Source: Rhodococcus sp. W8901
GTDB taxonomy: Bacteria > Actinomycetota > Actinomycetes > Mycobacteriales > Mycobacteriaceae
DNA length: 64,000 bases
Assembly (NCBI RefSeq): GCF_013348805.1
Contig: NZ_CP054690.1
Location: 4,340,001-4,404,000 of the forward strand
Direction of reading: 5' to 3'
In this document: positions 1-8,790 of the stretch, piece by piece
How positions within the stretch are numbered: position 1 is the first letter of the stretch
Layout of the letters: each line of letters begins with the position of its first letter
Notes under the pieces: generated by a model
Told to the model about the DNA's origin: nothing
Databases searched by the model: none
Seen by the model: only the letters and a program-made list of their open reading frames with translations
Made by a program: the position numbers and the translations under genes

Positions 1-766
1 CGCACGCGAACGTCTCGCCCGTCCGGCCCAGGCCGCTCTGGATCTCGTCGGCGAGCATCAGGATGCCGCGGGCGTCGCACAGCCGACGCACACCGGCCAG
101 GTATCCGTCCGGCGGCACCAGCACGCCCGCCTCCCCCTGGATCGGCTCGACGAGTATGGCGACGGTGTTCTCGGTGGTCGCGTCCGCCACTGCGTCGACA
201 CTGCCGTACTCGACGGACGGGAAGCCCGGCGGGAACGGCCCGAAACCGTCCCTCGCATCCGGATCCGACGAGAACCCGACGACGCCGATCGTGCGGCCGT
301 GGAAGTTCCCCGAACAGGTGATGATCTCGGCGCGATCGTGCGGCACGCCCTTGACGTCGTACCCCCACTTGCGGGCCAGTTTCAGTGCGGTCTCCACCGC
401 CTCGGCGCCCGTGTTCATCGGCAGGACCGCATCCTTGCGGCACAGCCGCGCGACGTCGGCGCAGAACTGCGCGAACCGGTCGTGCTGGAACGCGCGACTG
501 GTCAGGGTGAGCCGACCGATCTGTTCACGCGCGATCTCGACCAGTTCGGGGTGCGCATGCCCGAAGTTCAGCGCCGAGTATCCGGCCAGGACATCGAGGT
601 AGTCGACTCCGTCGATGCCCCGGACCCACGCACCGGACCCGGACTCGATGACCACCGGGAGCGGGCTGTAGTTGTGCGCACTGTGCACGTCGGCGCGGGC
701 GAGTTCCGCCCGCGTCGCCGCCGTCACCGGCACGAGTTCGGCATCGAGGTTATGTCCCGTCGTCAT
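1..766 (-). CDS. rocD: Ornithine-type aminotransferase, class III PLP enzyme (3' part outside window)
   Basis: About 255 N-terminal residues are present; the rest lies left of base 1. Class III aminotransferases use pyridoxal phosphate; ornithine-oxo-acid transaminase moves the delta-amino group of ornithine to 2-oxoglutarate. Visible family features are the N-terminal HNYxPLPVVIE stretch, GVDYLDVLAGYSALNFGH, the NTGAEAVETALKLARKWGY cofactor segment, the FHGRT motif, and LADEIQSGLGRTG with the PLP-binding Asp. The catalytic Lys would lie outside the window. The ATG at 766 follows a GGGAGG Shine-Dalgarno about 8 nt upstream. A strong hairpin (865-904) separates it from the ESX operon, so it probably has its own promoter. 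Acetylornithine or 4-aminobutyrate aminotransferase are alternatives, but the ALNFGH/ornithine-like N-terminus favours RocD. Confidence 0.82.
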   Translation of the reverse strand, partial: MTTGHNLDAELVPVTAATRAELARADVHSAHNYSPLPVVIESGSGAWVRGIDGVDYLDVLAGYSALNFGHAHPELVEIAREQIGRLTLTSRAFQHDRFAQFCADVARLCRKDAVLPMNTGAEAVETALKLARKWGYDVKGVPHDRAEIITCSGNFHGRTIGVVGFSSDPDARDGFGPFPPGFPSVEYGSVDAVADATTENTVAILVEPIQGEAGVLVPPDGYLAGVRRLCDARGILMLADEIQSGLGRTGETFAC

Positions 767-864
767 AAGGTCCGCCTCCCGGCCCGGCGCCAGGCGCCAC
801 TGCTTTCGGGTCAGGCCAGTATCCGCCGACCGGCCGTCGGCGGCAATCGTTCTCACCTGAACAT

Positions 865-904
865 GCGTGTGCCCCGACGGCTCTCCTTCCGTCGGGGCAC
901 ACGC
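865..904 (-). terminator. Strong hairpin ending the ESX-4 minus-strand operon
   Basis: A perfect 16-bp inverted repeat (865-880 with 889-904) has an 8-nt loop and lies 16 nt past the esxT stop. No long U-tract follows, as is common for actinobacterial terminators. It is placed to stop read-through into the aminotransferase gene. Confidence 0.75.
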
Positions 905-919
905 GTCAGACGTAGCGGA

Positions 920-1210
920 CTACGCCCAGCTCTTGGCGGCGGCGTTGTTCACGTCCCGCATGTCCGAGTTGCCCTGGCCGACGACACGGCCGACGGCGTC
1001 GAGAACCTGGTTGAGCTCGAGCGCCGCGCCGTCCCACTTGGCCTGGTGCTCCTGGTACGCGTCGGATGAAGAGGCGTCCCAGTCCACAACCATCTGGGCG
1101 ACGGCCTTCTTGAGATCCTCCAGCTTCCCGTTCATCTCACTCTGAAGGCCGTCGATCCGCTGCTGAAGCGCCTCGATCTCGCCGAACGAATAATGGATGG
1201 GGGTGCTCAT
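920..1210 (-). CDS. esxT: WXG100 (ESAT-6-like) protein, EsxT-like ESX-4 substrate
   Basis: This 96-residue protein has the size and helix-turn-helix hairpin pattern of WXG100 proteins, which are exported as heterodimers by type VII secretion. At the turn it reads DWDASSSDAYQ, so the canonical W-x-G is W-D-A here, while the following aromatic residue is kept. The ATG at 1210 has an ACAGGAG Shine-Dalgarno 5 nt upstream. It is the last gene of the eccC - Rv3446c-like - esxU - esxT order, which matches Rv3447c-Rv3444c of the M. tuberculosis ESX-4 locus, and the EsxT name rests mainly on this order. The likely partner is the adjacent EsxU-like protein. Confidence 0.85.
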   Translation of the reverse strand: MSTPIHYSFGEIEALQQRIDGLQSEMNGKLEDLKKAVAQMVVDWDASSSDAYQEHQAKWDGAALELNQVLDAVGRVVGQGNSDMRDVNNAAAKSWA

Positions 1211-1256
1211 GACTGCTCCTGTCGGTAAAGGTCTGCGAATTCAGCGATCGAGATAC

Positions 1257-1580
1257 TCAAGACATGTTCAGGCTGCTCGCGACGTTGTTGATCGCCGCGG
1301 TGTGATCCTGCTGCGTCGTATCGAACTGCACGCTGTTCGCCTTGATGTTCTCGCTGATCGACTGCAGCGCATCATTGAGCTTCTTGGAGCTGCCGTCCCA
1401 CTGCTCCATGAGGTTCTGGAACGCGCCCGCAGCGCCGCCACCCCAGCTACCACGGATCCCGTCGACCTCGGCCCGAATGCGTCCGAGCAATCCGTCGAGG
1501 TCGCCCTTCATCTCGCCGACACGACGAGAGGTGGCCTCCATCGTCTCGGTTGTGGCCTTCAACTGATCCTGTCCGCCCAC
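1257..1580 (-). CDS. esxU: WXG100 protein, EsxU-like partner
   Basis: This is a 107-residue WXG100 protein with a clear turn motif, SWGGGAAGAF, flanked by two amphipathic helices. The frame is open further upstream to 1691, but the GTG at 1580 has a GAAGGAG Shine-Dalgarno 6 nt before it and gives the family length, so the longer 144-residue version is rejected. It sits 46 bp before esxT and downstream of the Rv3446c-like gene, as esxU does in mycobacterial ESX-4. It is expected to heterodimerise with the EsxT-like protein and be recognised by EccC. Confidence 0.87.
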   Translation of the reverse strand: MGGQDQLKATTETMEATSRRVGEMKGDLDGLLGRIRAEVDGIRGSWGGGAAGAFQNLMEQWDGSSKKLNDALQSISENIKANSVQFDTTQQDHTAAINNVASSLNMS

Positions 1581-1765
1581 TTCGAACTCCTTCGGATGCG
1601 CTCGGCATCGTTGTCCCACTTCCGCGTCCGGCCACCGATCCCCCCAGGGACTCGTCGCAGCCAGTTCGCGCCTACATCTGGTTGGACGCATGCGTGCGCC
1701 GATTCGGTTCCATTCGTACCGAAACTTTTTCCGTGACCCTCACTCTCGCGGGGCGCCTCTCAGGC

Positions 1766-3079
1766 CTACCCGACCGTGACACCGCCGACGGCCTGCTCGC
1801 ACGACCCGGCGGCCGCGTCCCAATCGCCGTCGAGGAACCGGCAGCCGACACTGACCTGGGCGTCGTTCTCGACGAGCACGTACCACCGCACCCCGGTTCG
1901 TTCGTCCGGCGACTCCAGGTACGAGATGACAGGGCGGCCGGCGAACTCGATCTCGGAGACGAACTGCGAGAACGGACTGTCCGGGCCGCGCTCGGCCATC
2001 CGTTGCTCGAGAGAGTGCGCCACTGCCACCAGATCGGACCCCGCCGCCAACTCGGTGGGCATCACGATGACACGGCGGTCCGCCTCGCCGTCGGGCACCA
2101 GATCGAGCCGCCCCGGCTGTCCCGCCCGCGCCCGCCACGAATCCGGCACCGCGACACTCACCCGACCGACCTCGAAGCGCTGCAGGGATTCCGCCGAGGC
2201 GGACGCCCCAGGCTCCCGCGCCTGCCAGAGCGCGGCCGCACCGGCACCGAGGCCCAGTACCAGCACCGCCGCTGCGGCGACGATGATGATGCGTCGTCCC
2301 CTCCAACCGTGCGGCCGGGACCGCCCCGGCGACGGCGTCGAAGCCACCTGCTGCCACACCACGGCGTCCGGTGCGGGGCCGGGTGCAACGCTTCCTGGTT
2401 CGGTGACCGGAACCGACACCAGGACCGCGTCGGACACCGCCGATACCTCTGATCCGATTCCTGTGCAGACTGTTTCGACAACCGCCGCCTGTTCGTCCGC
2501 ACCAATCACCAGGACCACATCGGGCGCGCGGTCCCCACCGATCGCGTGGACCGCATGTCCGATCGCGCGGACCCGATCGGAGTCCTCGAGCAGATCGAGA
2601 ATCCCGATGTCCGACAGCAGCTCGCAGGCAACGATCCTCGGTTCACCACGCTCGTCGCGCTCGACCAGCACGACCGTCGTCGACAACGGGCCGCACTCGA
2701 CGACACTCCACCGTCGGACGGCGTCGGGACACGGCACCGCGAACGCGAGGGGAAGCATCTGCACCTCGTGGGCGGACCGACGGGTCGCCGATTCCAGGAC
2801 CGCACACCGGGTGGCTCCCCAGTGCGAGGGATGGAATACGGTGGCCGTCGCGACGAATCCCGTTCCGCCGAGCGCGGCTTCGAATGCTCGTCGAATAGCG
2901 GCGGCCGCCACGTCCACGGTCGCGACCGTGTGGCCACCCACCGACATGTAATCGTCGTCGATGCACTCGACGACGCCCTGAACCGAATCGTCGGGGACCC
3001 TGACGGTCCCGCGTGCGGATCCCACCCACACGGCGCCGTCCGTGAGGTGGACACGAACGACGGCACCCGGGCCGGTCAC
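1766..3079 (-). CDS. Type VII secretion-associated protein, Rv3446c family
   Basis: The 437-residue protein has a large N-terminal cytoplasmic region (about 1-260), one membrane segment (about 263-285, RR-III-VAAAAVLVLGLGAG) and a roughly 150-residue extracytoplasmic C-terminal domain with two cysteines. This is the layout of the type VII secretion-associated family typified by Rv3446c, found between eccC4 and the esx pair. The N-terminal region faintly recalls actin/Hsp70-fold proteins (GHTVATVDVA and VLVIGADEQAAV), but no catalytic motif is certain. The GTG start overlaps the eccC stop as GTGA, so the two are translationally coupled. Its role in secretion is unknown. Confidence 0.85.
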   Translation of the reverse strand: MTGPGAVVRVHLTDGAVWVGSARGTVRVPDDSVQGVVECIDDDYMSVGGHTVATVDVAAAAIRRAFEAALGGTGFVATATVFHPSHWGATRCAVLESATRRSAHEVQMLPLAFAVPCPDAVRRWSVVECGPLSTTVVLVERDERGEPRIVACELLSDIGILDLLEDSDRVRAIGHAVHAIGGDRAPDVVLVIGADEQAAVVETVCTGIGSEVSAVSDAVLVSVPVTEPGSVAPGPAPDAVVWQQVASTPSPGRSRPHGWRGRRIIIVAAAAVLVLGLGAGAAALWQAREPGASASAESLQRFEVGRVSVAVPDSWRARAGQPGRLDLVPDGEADRRVIVMPTELAAGSDLVAVAHSLEQRMAERGPDSPFSQFVSEIEFAGRPVISYLESPDERTGVRWYVLVENDAQVSVGCRFLDGDWDAAAGSCEQAVGGVTVG

Positions 3080-6000
3080 AGCGGCGGAAGCCAGGCGACC
3101 TGCATCAGCGACGTCCCGCTGCGCGCAACGAAAGTGCCTCGGCCCTGGGGTTGCTCGCTCGGGCGTACGGTACCGAGGAGATTGCCCTCGTCACGACTGC
3201 CACTCATCACCATGCCCGCCGGCACCAAGTCACGCATCCTCGCGATCACCGGTTCGTACAGCGCGCGCGACGCACCGCCGGACCGCCGAGCGATGATCAG
3301 GTGCAGGCCGAGGTCCTTCGCGTGTGCGAGGTAGTCGATGAGCGGCGTCAGCGGATTGCCGCTGGACGTCGCGACGAGATCGTAGTCGTCGACGACGACG
3401 TAGATCTCGGGCCCCGACCACCACGACCGTTCGCGGAGCTGCTGCTGCGTAGTATCGGGACCAGGCATACGGCTCGCCAGGATCCCTGCCAGATCATTCA
3501 TCATGGTCGTGAAAGTGGTTGCCGAAGCGGCATATCCGGCGAGGTGATCGCCCTCCACTACGCCGAGCATGGTGCGTCGGTAGTCGCCGATGATCAGCTT
3601 CGCCTGCTGCGACGTGTTCGACTCCATCAGGCCCAGACAGATGCCGCGCAGCAACGTCGTCTTGCCGCACGCGCTGTCACCGAACATCAGGAAGTGCGGT
3701 TGATCGGCGAAGTCGAGGTACACGGGTGCGAGTTCCGCCTCGTCGATCCCGATCGGTACCGCCAGGCACGCCCCGCTGCGCGCGCTGCCCTCCGGCCATC
3801 GTCCGGCCGCGGCGGCGAGGAGATCCTCCCGGGACAGCCGGTCCGGCAGCATCCGCACCCGCGGCGCAGCGGGACCCGAGCCCGCACCGGGGCGCACGCC
3901 GAGCCTCGCGACCGCATTCGCGACGCCCGCGCCGAGATCGTCACTACGGGAGGCGCCGTCGAGTCTGGGCAGGGCGGTGAGCAGGTGCAGGCCGTCACGG
4001 GTGATACCTCGACCGGGTCGGCCTGCGGGCACCAGCATCGCCTTGGCGCGGCCGACGTCGGAGTCGGTCGGATCTCCCAGGCGCAGCTCGATTCTCGTGC
4101 CGAGCTGGTCCTTGAGGGCCGGGCGGATGTCGGCCCAGCGCGGGGTCGCGAGCACGACGTGGACGCCGAACGAGAGTCCCTGCCCGGCCAGTGCACTGAT
4201 CTGCGCCTCGAGGGCCTCGAAGTCCTGGCGGATACTCGGCCATCCGTCGACGACGAGGAAGACGTCCCCGAACGGGTCCTGCGCGGCGCCCACTGCGGCC
4301 GCGCCGGTCTCGGCCGAGCCACGCAGTCGCCGGAATTCCGCCATCGACTCGATGCCGAGCTCCCGGAAACGGCGTTCGCGTTGACGCACGAGGGTCGCCA
4401 TCTCCGCGACCGTGCGTCGGACCAGATCGACGTCGAGCCGGTTGGCGACGGATCCGACGTGCGGGAGCCCCGCCAGACCGGAGAGCGTGCCACCGCCGAA
4501 GTCCAGGCAGTAGAACTGCACCTGCCGCGGCGAGTGCGTCGCCGCCATCGACATGATCAGGGTCCGCAGCAGGGTCGACTTACCGGACTGCGGACCGCCG
4601 ACCACCGCGACGTTGCCGGTCGCTCCGGACAGGTCGGCAACCAGCAGATCCCGCCGCTGGTCGAACGGCCGATCGATCACGCCGATCGGTGTGCGCAGCG
4701 AACTGACGTCGGGGACCGGGTCGGTCAGCGCGGACGGCGGCAGGATCCGGTCGAGGGTGGGCGCGATGTCCAGCGGCGGCAACCACACCTCGTGTGCGGA
4801 CGGACCGCGGCCGCGAATGCGGTCGACGAGAACCTCGAGGACCGAACGTGGATCGGTCTCGCCCTCCCACACGGGGTCGGGCTCGATCGGAACGATCGGT
4901 TCGTCGACGACGGGCACGGCGACCGGTGCGGCGGTGAACACCCGCGGGCGCAGGTCCGCCGTGGACGCCACCGCGTGCGCCGATCGGCGCACGCGCTCGG
5001 ACTCGTACGGACCCGACACGTAGGACGCGGCGAACCGAACGATCTCCGCCGAATCGCACTTGAGATACCCGGCGCCCGGCGAGGCCGGGAGGTGGTAGGC
5101 GTCGGGCACACCGAGGACTGTCCGGGACTCGTTGGCCGAGAACGTCTTCAGACCGATCCGGTACGACAGGTGGCTGTCGAGGCCGCGCAGCTTGCCCTCC
5201 TCGAGCCGCTGACTCGCCAACAGCAGGTGCATGTGCAGCGATCGGCCGAGCCGCCCGATCGCGACGAACAGGTCGGCGAACTCGGGCTGCTGACTGAGCA
5301 ACTCGGAGAACTCGTCGACGACGATGAACAGGGCCGGCAGCGGCGCGAGGTCTGCGCCGGCGCTGCGGGCCTTCTCGTAGTCGGTGACGTTCGCGAAATT
5401 GCCCGCGGCCCGCAACACTTCCTGTCGCCGGTTCATCTCACCCGCGAGCGCATCCTTCATCCGATCGACCATCGCCAGTTCCTCGGCGAGGTTCGTGATG
5501 ACCGCCGCGACGTGTGGGGCCTGGTCGAGCCCGAGGAACGTCGCGCCGCCCTTGAAGTCGACGAGGACCAGATTGAGCGCCTCTGGCGAGTGCGTCGCGA
5601 GCAACCCGAGAACCAGCGTCCGCAGGAACTCCGACTTGCCCGACCCTGTCGCGCCGATGCACAGGCCGTGCGGCCCCATGCCGTTCTCGGCGGCCTCCTT
5701 GAGGTCGAGTTCGACGGGGCTGCCGTCCACCCCGACGCCGATGGGCACCCGGAGCCGGTCCCGGCCTTGCCTGGGCACCCACGCGCGGGCGGGGTCGAAC
5801 TGCCCGATGTCCCCGAGCCCGAGCAGATGGCTCCATCCCGCAGCGACCGGAGCGCCACCGTCGTCGCCGACGTCGGCCGCGGCCCGACTCGCGATCCGGT
5901 ACGGCGCCAGCCGACGGGCCGCGGACAGTGCCTGCTGCGGGGTGAGCGTGTCCACCGCGGCAAACGTCTCGGTCCCCGCCCCGCCGCGGGCACCGAGGGA

Positions 6001-7098
6001 ACCGTCTGCGGCCACCAACTGCAGTCCGCGGGTCGCGGTGAGCCGGGGACAGTAGCCGCTGAGGTCCAGCAGCGTCACCGAGTCGAGGCCTCCGTCGGTG
6101 ACCGCACCGCTGTCGCCGTCGAGGATTCCCCCGTCGATCACGACGACGATCTGCGGCACCCCCGCGGTCGGCGGCGCACTCCGCGAGAATCGTCCGCGCA
6201 TCGAGAACTGCGGGCCGAGGGCCGATTCCAGCTCGATCACCGATCCGTAGACCATGCGAGCGGAACCCACCCCGTCGAGCGAATCCGGATGCTGGGCGTG
6301 GGGCAGCCACTTCGCCCACTCCCATTCCGGGGCGGTGTCCGGGCCGCACACGATCGCGATCTGCAGGTGGTCGGGTCCGTGGAACGTGCACAGCTGGAGC
6401 AGCATCGCGCGGACCAGTCCTCGCGCGTCGTCCCGGTCGCCGTCGATCGAGATCGCCGCGAATCCGCGGAGCGAGACCGCTGTCGGCAGCTCCGGAACCA
6501 CGGAGTGCGCGCGGACGAACCGGCGCAGCGACACCGCCGAAACCGGCTCGAGGTCCTCGACGGGACCGGTCTCCGGTGGGATCAACCGTGTCGCCAGTCG
6601 TTGACTCCCCCGCCCCACCCGCACGTGGCCGTAGTCGGGATCGGTGATCCGGCGCTCCCACATCCGGCCGGTTCCCGAGAGCGTCCACAACGCCTGCGGG
6701 TCGGGATGGCTCCATTCGAGGGCCTTGCGCTGTTGCCGCCCGGTATCGAGGGCGTCGCGTCGAAGCTGATCGAGATACCGCAGGTAGTCCTTGCGCTCCT
6801 CGTTGGCCTCGGCCGCCTTCGCTCCCCCGCCGCGCCCGGATCCCGCGAGCATGCCGAGCATCGACACCATCATCATCACGGGGAACAGGAGCGACATCGG
6901 ATTCGCCGACATCCCGGACGTGAACATCAATGCCACCATGCCCACCATGGCGGCGACCATCACGAGCGGGAGCAGCTTCGTCACCAGGTTGCCGGGGGTG
7001 ATCCGGGGGATCTCGGGCGGAGTCTGCAGGCTCACCTCGCCACCCGGCGTACGCGGCGCCTCACGACGTGCCTTCCGCACGAAATGCGCGGTGCCCAT
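3076..7098 (-). CDS. eccC4: ESX-4 secretion ATPase EccC (fused EccCa/EccCb)
   Basis: This 1340-residue FtsK/SpoIIIE-type motor powers type VII secretion at the inner membrane. Two membrane segments (about 41-60 and 68-86) are followed by three ATPase domains, with Walker A motifs GATGSGKSE (about 483), GGPQSGKST (about 836) and GDSACGKTT (about 1142). Domain 1 has an intact Walker B ending in VVDEF. Domains 2 and 3 read VVDGW and VVDDY without the catalytic Glu, as known for EccC, where these domains are mainly regulatory and bind substrate. An ATG 63 nt upstream is in frame, but the ATG at 7098 gives the usual N-terminus. It is transcribed divergently from eccD. Confidence 0.95.
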   Translation of the reverse strand: MGTAHFVRKARREAPRTPGGEVSLQTPPEIPRITPGNLVTKLLPLVMVAAMVGMVALMFTSGMSANPMSLLFPVMMMVSMLGMLAGSGRGGGAKAAEANEERKDYLRYLDQLRRDALDTGRQQRKALEWSHPDPQALWTLSGTGRMWERRITDPDYGHVRVGRGSQRLATRLIPPETGPVEDLEPVSAVSLRRFVRAHSVVPELPTAVSLRGFAAISIDGDRDDARGLVRAMLLQLCTFHGPDHLQIAIVCGPDTAPEWEWAKWLPHAQHPDSLDGVGSARMVYGSVIELESALGPQFSMRGRFSRSAPPTAGVPQIVVVIDGGILDGDSGAVTDGGLDSVTLLDLSGYCPRLTATRGLQLVAADGSLGARGGAGTETFAAVDTLTPQQALSAARRLAPYRIASRAAADVGDDGGAPVAAGWSHLLGLGDIGQFDPARAWVPRQGRDRLRVPIGVGVDGSPVELDLKEAAENGMGPHGLCIGATGSGKSEFLRTLVLGLLATHSPEALNLVLVDFKGGATFLGLDQAPHVAAVITNLAEELAMVDRMKDALAGEMNRRQEVLRAAGNFANVTDYEKARSAGADLAPLPALFIVVDEFSELLSQQPEFADLFVAIGRLGRSLHMHLLLASQRLEEGKLRGLDSHLSYRIGLKTFSANESRTVLGVPDAYHLPASPGAGYLKCDSAEIVRFAASYVSGPYESERVRRSAHAVASTADLRPRVFTAAPVAVPVVDEPIVPIEPDPVWEGETDPRSVLEVLVDRIRGRGPSAHEVWLPPLDIAPTLDRILPPSALTDPVPDVSSLRTPIGVIDRPFDQRRDLLVADLSGATGNVAVVGGPQSGKSTLLRTLIMSMAATHSPRQVQFYCLDFGGGTLSGLAGLPHVGSVANRLDVDLVRRTVAEMATLVRQRERRFRELGIESMAEFRRLRGSAETGAAAVGAAQDPFGDVFLVVDGWPSIRQDFEALEAQISALAGQGLSFGVHVVLATPRWADIRPALKDQLGTRIELRLGDPTDSDVGRAKAMLVPAGRPGRGITRDGLHLLTALPRLDGASRSDDLGAGVANAVARLGVRPGAGSGPAAPRVRMLPDRLSREDLLAAAAGRWPEGSARSGACLAVPIGIDEAELAPVYLDFADQPHFLMFGDSACGKTTLLRGICLGLMESNTSQQAKLIIGDYRRTMLGVVEGDHLAGYAASATTFTTMMNDLAGILASRMPGPDTTQQQLRERSWWSGPEIYVVVDDYDLVATSSGNPLTPLIDYLAHAKDLGLHLIIARRSGGASRALYEPVIARMRDLVPAGMVMSGSRDEGNLLGTVRPSEQPQGRGTFVARSGTSLMQVAWLPPL

Positions 7099-7308
7099 GC
7101 TTCCACCCCCAGTGAAATGCCAGTCCTCGCGCGGTCGGCCGATTCGACCGGACCGAGTCACCCCCCACGGGCTCCGGACTCGCGATCTGTGAAGCTACAG
7201 TACGGCGCCGACAACGCGTGGTAGAGGCCCGACGTCGAGTAGCGGTACAGTGCCGATGTTTCGAAACGAGCGGTTCGGGTGGGGATCCGGACCGCGGAAT
7301 CCGGGGGG

Positions 7309-8790
7309 ATGAGCGTGACAGTTCTGCATGCCGGGCACTCGGCCGGTGCAGCTACCGGTTCACGGCCGCGGGGAGCGGCCGACCTGTGTCGACTGACGAT
7401 TCTGGCGCCGCACACACAGATCGATCTCGCCCTCCCGAACACGGTTCCCGTCGAACTGCTGATCCCGGGCATCGCCGACCTCGTCGATCGCCACAGTGCC
7501 GCAAACGACTTCGATGTCGCCGGCGAACGCACGGAACCGGCGCGGTGGACCCTCGCGCGACTGGGGCAGCCACCGCTCTCGCCGGCGCTGAGCCTGCGCG
7601 AGCACGGGGTGCTCGACGGCGAACTCCTCGTGTTCGACAGCATCGAGGCCGGGTCTCCCCCACCGCTGTTCGACGACATCATGTACAACGTGGCGGTCGC
7701 CGACACCGGCCACACCCGCGCCTGGACTCCGCGGATCGCACGCCTGACCGGGTCCGCCCTCGCGATCGCCGCGACGGTCGCCGGGTCGTTCACGCTGCTG
7801 CAGACCGACGGCGCCACCGAATCCCTCGTGGGCGCGGTGTGTGCACTGGTGACGATGGTCCTGTTCGTGGTCGCCGGGGCGGTCGTGAGCAGGGTCTACG
7901 GTGACACGGCCGCGGCCCTGACGCTGAGCACCGCCGCGCTGCCGACGGCATTCGCGGCCGGTGCGCTGCTCGTTCCCGGCGACCGCGGTGCGCCCCATGT
8001 TCTCCTGGGGCTGGTCATGGTCGGTGCCACCGCGGTACTCGCTCTGCGCACCGCGGGGGTCGGGTACGGCGTGTTCACCGCGGCCGCGACGGTCTCGCTG
8101 ATCGGGTCCGGCACCGCGCTGGTGGCGACGCTGACCGACCAGTCGCTGCGCGCGGTCGGATCGATGCTCGTCGGCGCCGCACTGATCGGTCTCGTGTTCG
8201 CGGCGCGGGTGGCGATGCTGCTCGCCAAGCTCCCACTGCCGCCGGTGCCCGCCCCCGGTACGTCGGTCGACCCGGCGGAGGACGACCCCGACGATGCCCG
8301 CAAGGTCCCGTCGTTCGAGTCCGTCGCCACCCGAGCGGACCGCGCGCGGCGTTACCTCACCGGGTTGGTCTGCGCGATGACCCTGCTCACGGCGTCCGGT
8401 GCACTGCTGGCCTCCGTGCCGACGTCGGCGTCCGGGATCTACTGGCCGGGGACCGGACTGGCCCTGGCCGCGGCGACCGTGCTGATGTTCCGCGGACGGA
8501 CCTACACCTCCGCGGAGCAGGCGGTGCCATTGGTCGGCGGCGGCGGCGCGATCGTCGTCCTGCTGTGTGCCGGCACGGCGTTCGCCGTCCCCGCCGCGGC
8601 GCTGGGACTGTTCGCCGTCTCGGTGCTGGTCGTCACCGCGGCCCTCGCCTTGGGAATCGTCGCGCCACAACGGAACTTCTCGCCCGTCCAACGGCGCGTC
8701 GCCGAGTTGGTCGACTACGCCGTGATCGCCACTGTTGTCCCACTGGTCTGCTGGGTGTCCGGGCTCTTCGCCGCCGTCCGGGGACTGTGA
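7309..8790 (+). CDS. eccD4: ESX-4 membrane channel component EccD
   Basis: The 493-residue protein starts with a cytoplasmic ubiquitin-like domain (about 1-110, containing CRLTILAPHTQIDLALP). A membrane domain follows with about eleven hydrophobic segments, interrupted by a charged loop near the middle (DPAEDDPDDARKVPSFESV). EccD dimers form the core pore subunits of the type VII complex. The ATG at 7309 has a G-run directly before it, whereas the GTG at 7315 would place that run at better spacing, and a GTG at 7279 is also in frame, so the start is uncertain by up to 12 codons. It overlaps mycP by 4 nt (GTGA). Confidence 0.93.
   Translation: MSVTVLHAGHSAGAATGSRPRGAADLCRLTILAPHTQIDLALPNTVPVELLIPGIADLVDRHSAANDFDVAGERTEPARWTLARLGQPPLSPALSLREHGVLDGELLVFDSIEAGSPPPLFDDIMYNVAVADTGHTRAWTPRIARLTGSALAIAATVAGSFTLLQTDGATESLVGAVCALVTMVLFVVAGAVVSRVYGDTAAALTLSTAALPTAFAAGALLVPGDRGAPHVLLGLVMVGATAVLALRTAGVGYGVFTAAATVSLIGSGTALVATLTDQSLRAVGSMLVGAALIGLVFAARVAMLLAKLPLPPVPAPGTSVDPAEDDPDDARKVPSFESVATRADRARRYLTGLVCAMTLLTASGALLASVPTSASGIYWPGTGLALAAATVLMFRGRTYTSAEQAVPLVGGGGAIVVLLCAGTAFAVPAAALGLFAVSVLVVTAALALGIVAPQRNFSPVQRRVAELVDYAVIATVVPLVCWVSGLFAAVRGL

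Noticed and set aside
1581-1691. N-terminal extension of the EsxU-like protein (144 residues)
   Set aside because: The extra 37 residues do not look like WXG100 sequence, and the GTG at 1580 has an ideal ribosome binding site.
3151-7224. 1357-residue open frame on the plus strand opposite eccC
   Set aside because: It is an antisense shadow of a GC-rich gene, dominated by Arg/Ala/Gly/His residues with no family motif; eccC on the other strand has full domain support.
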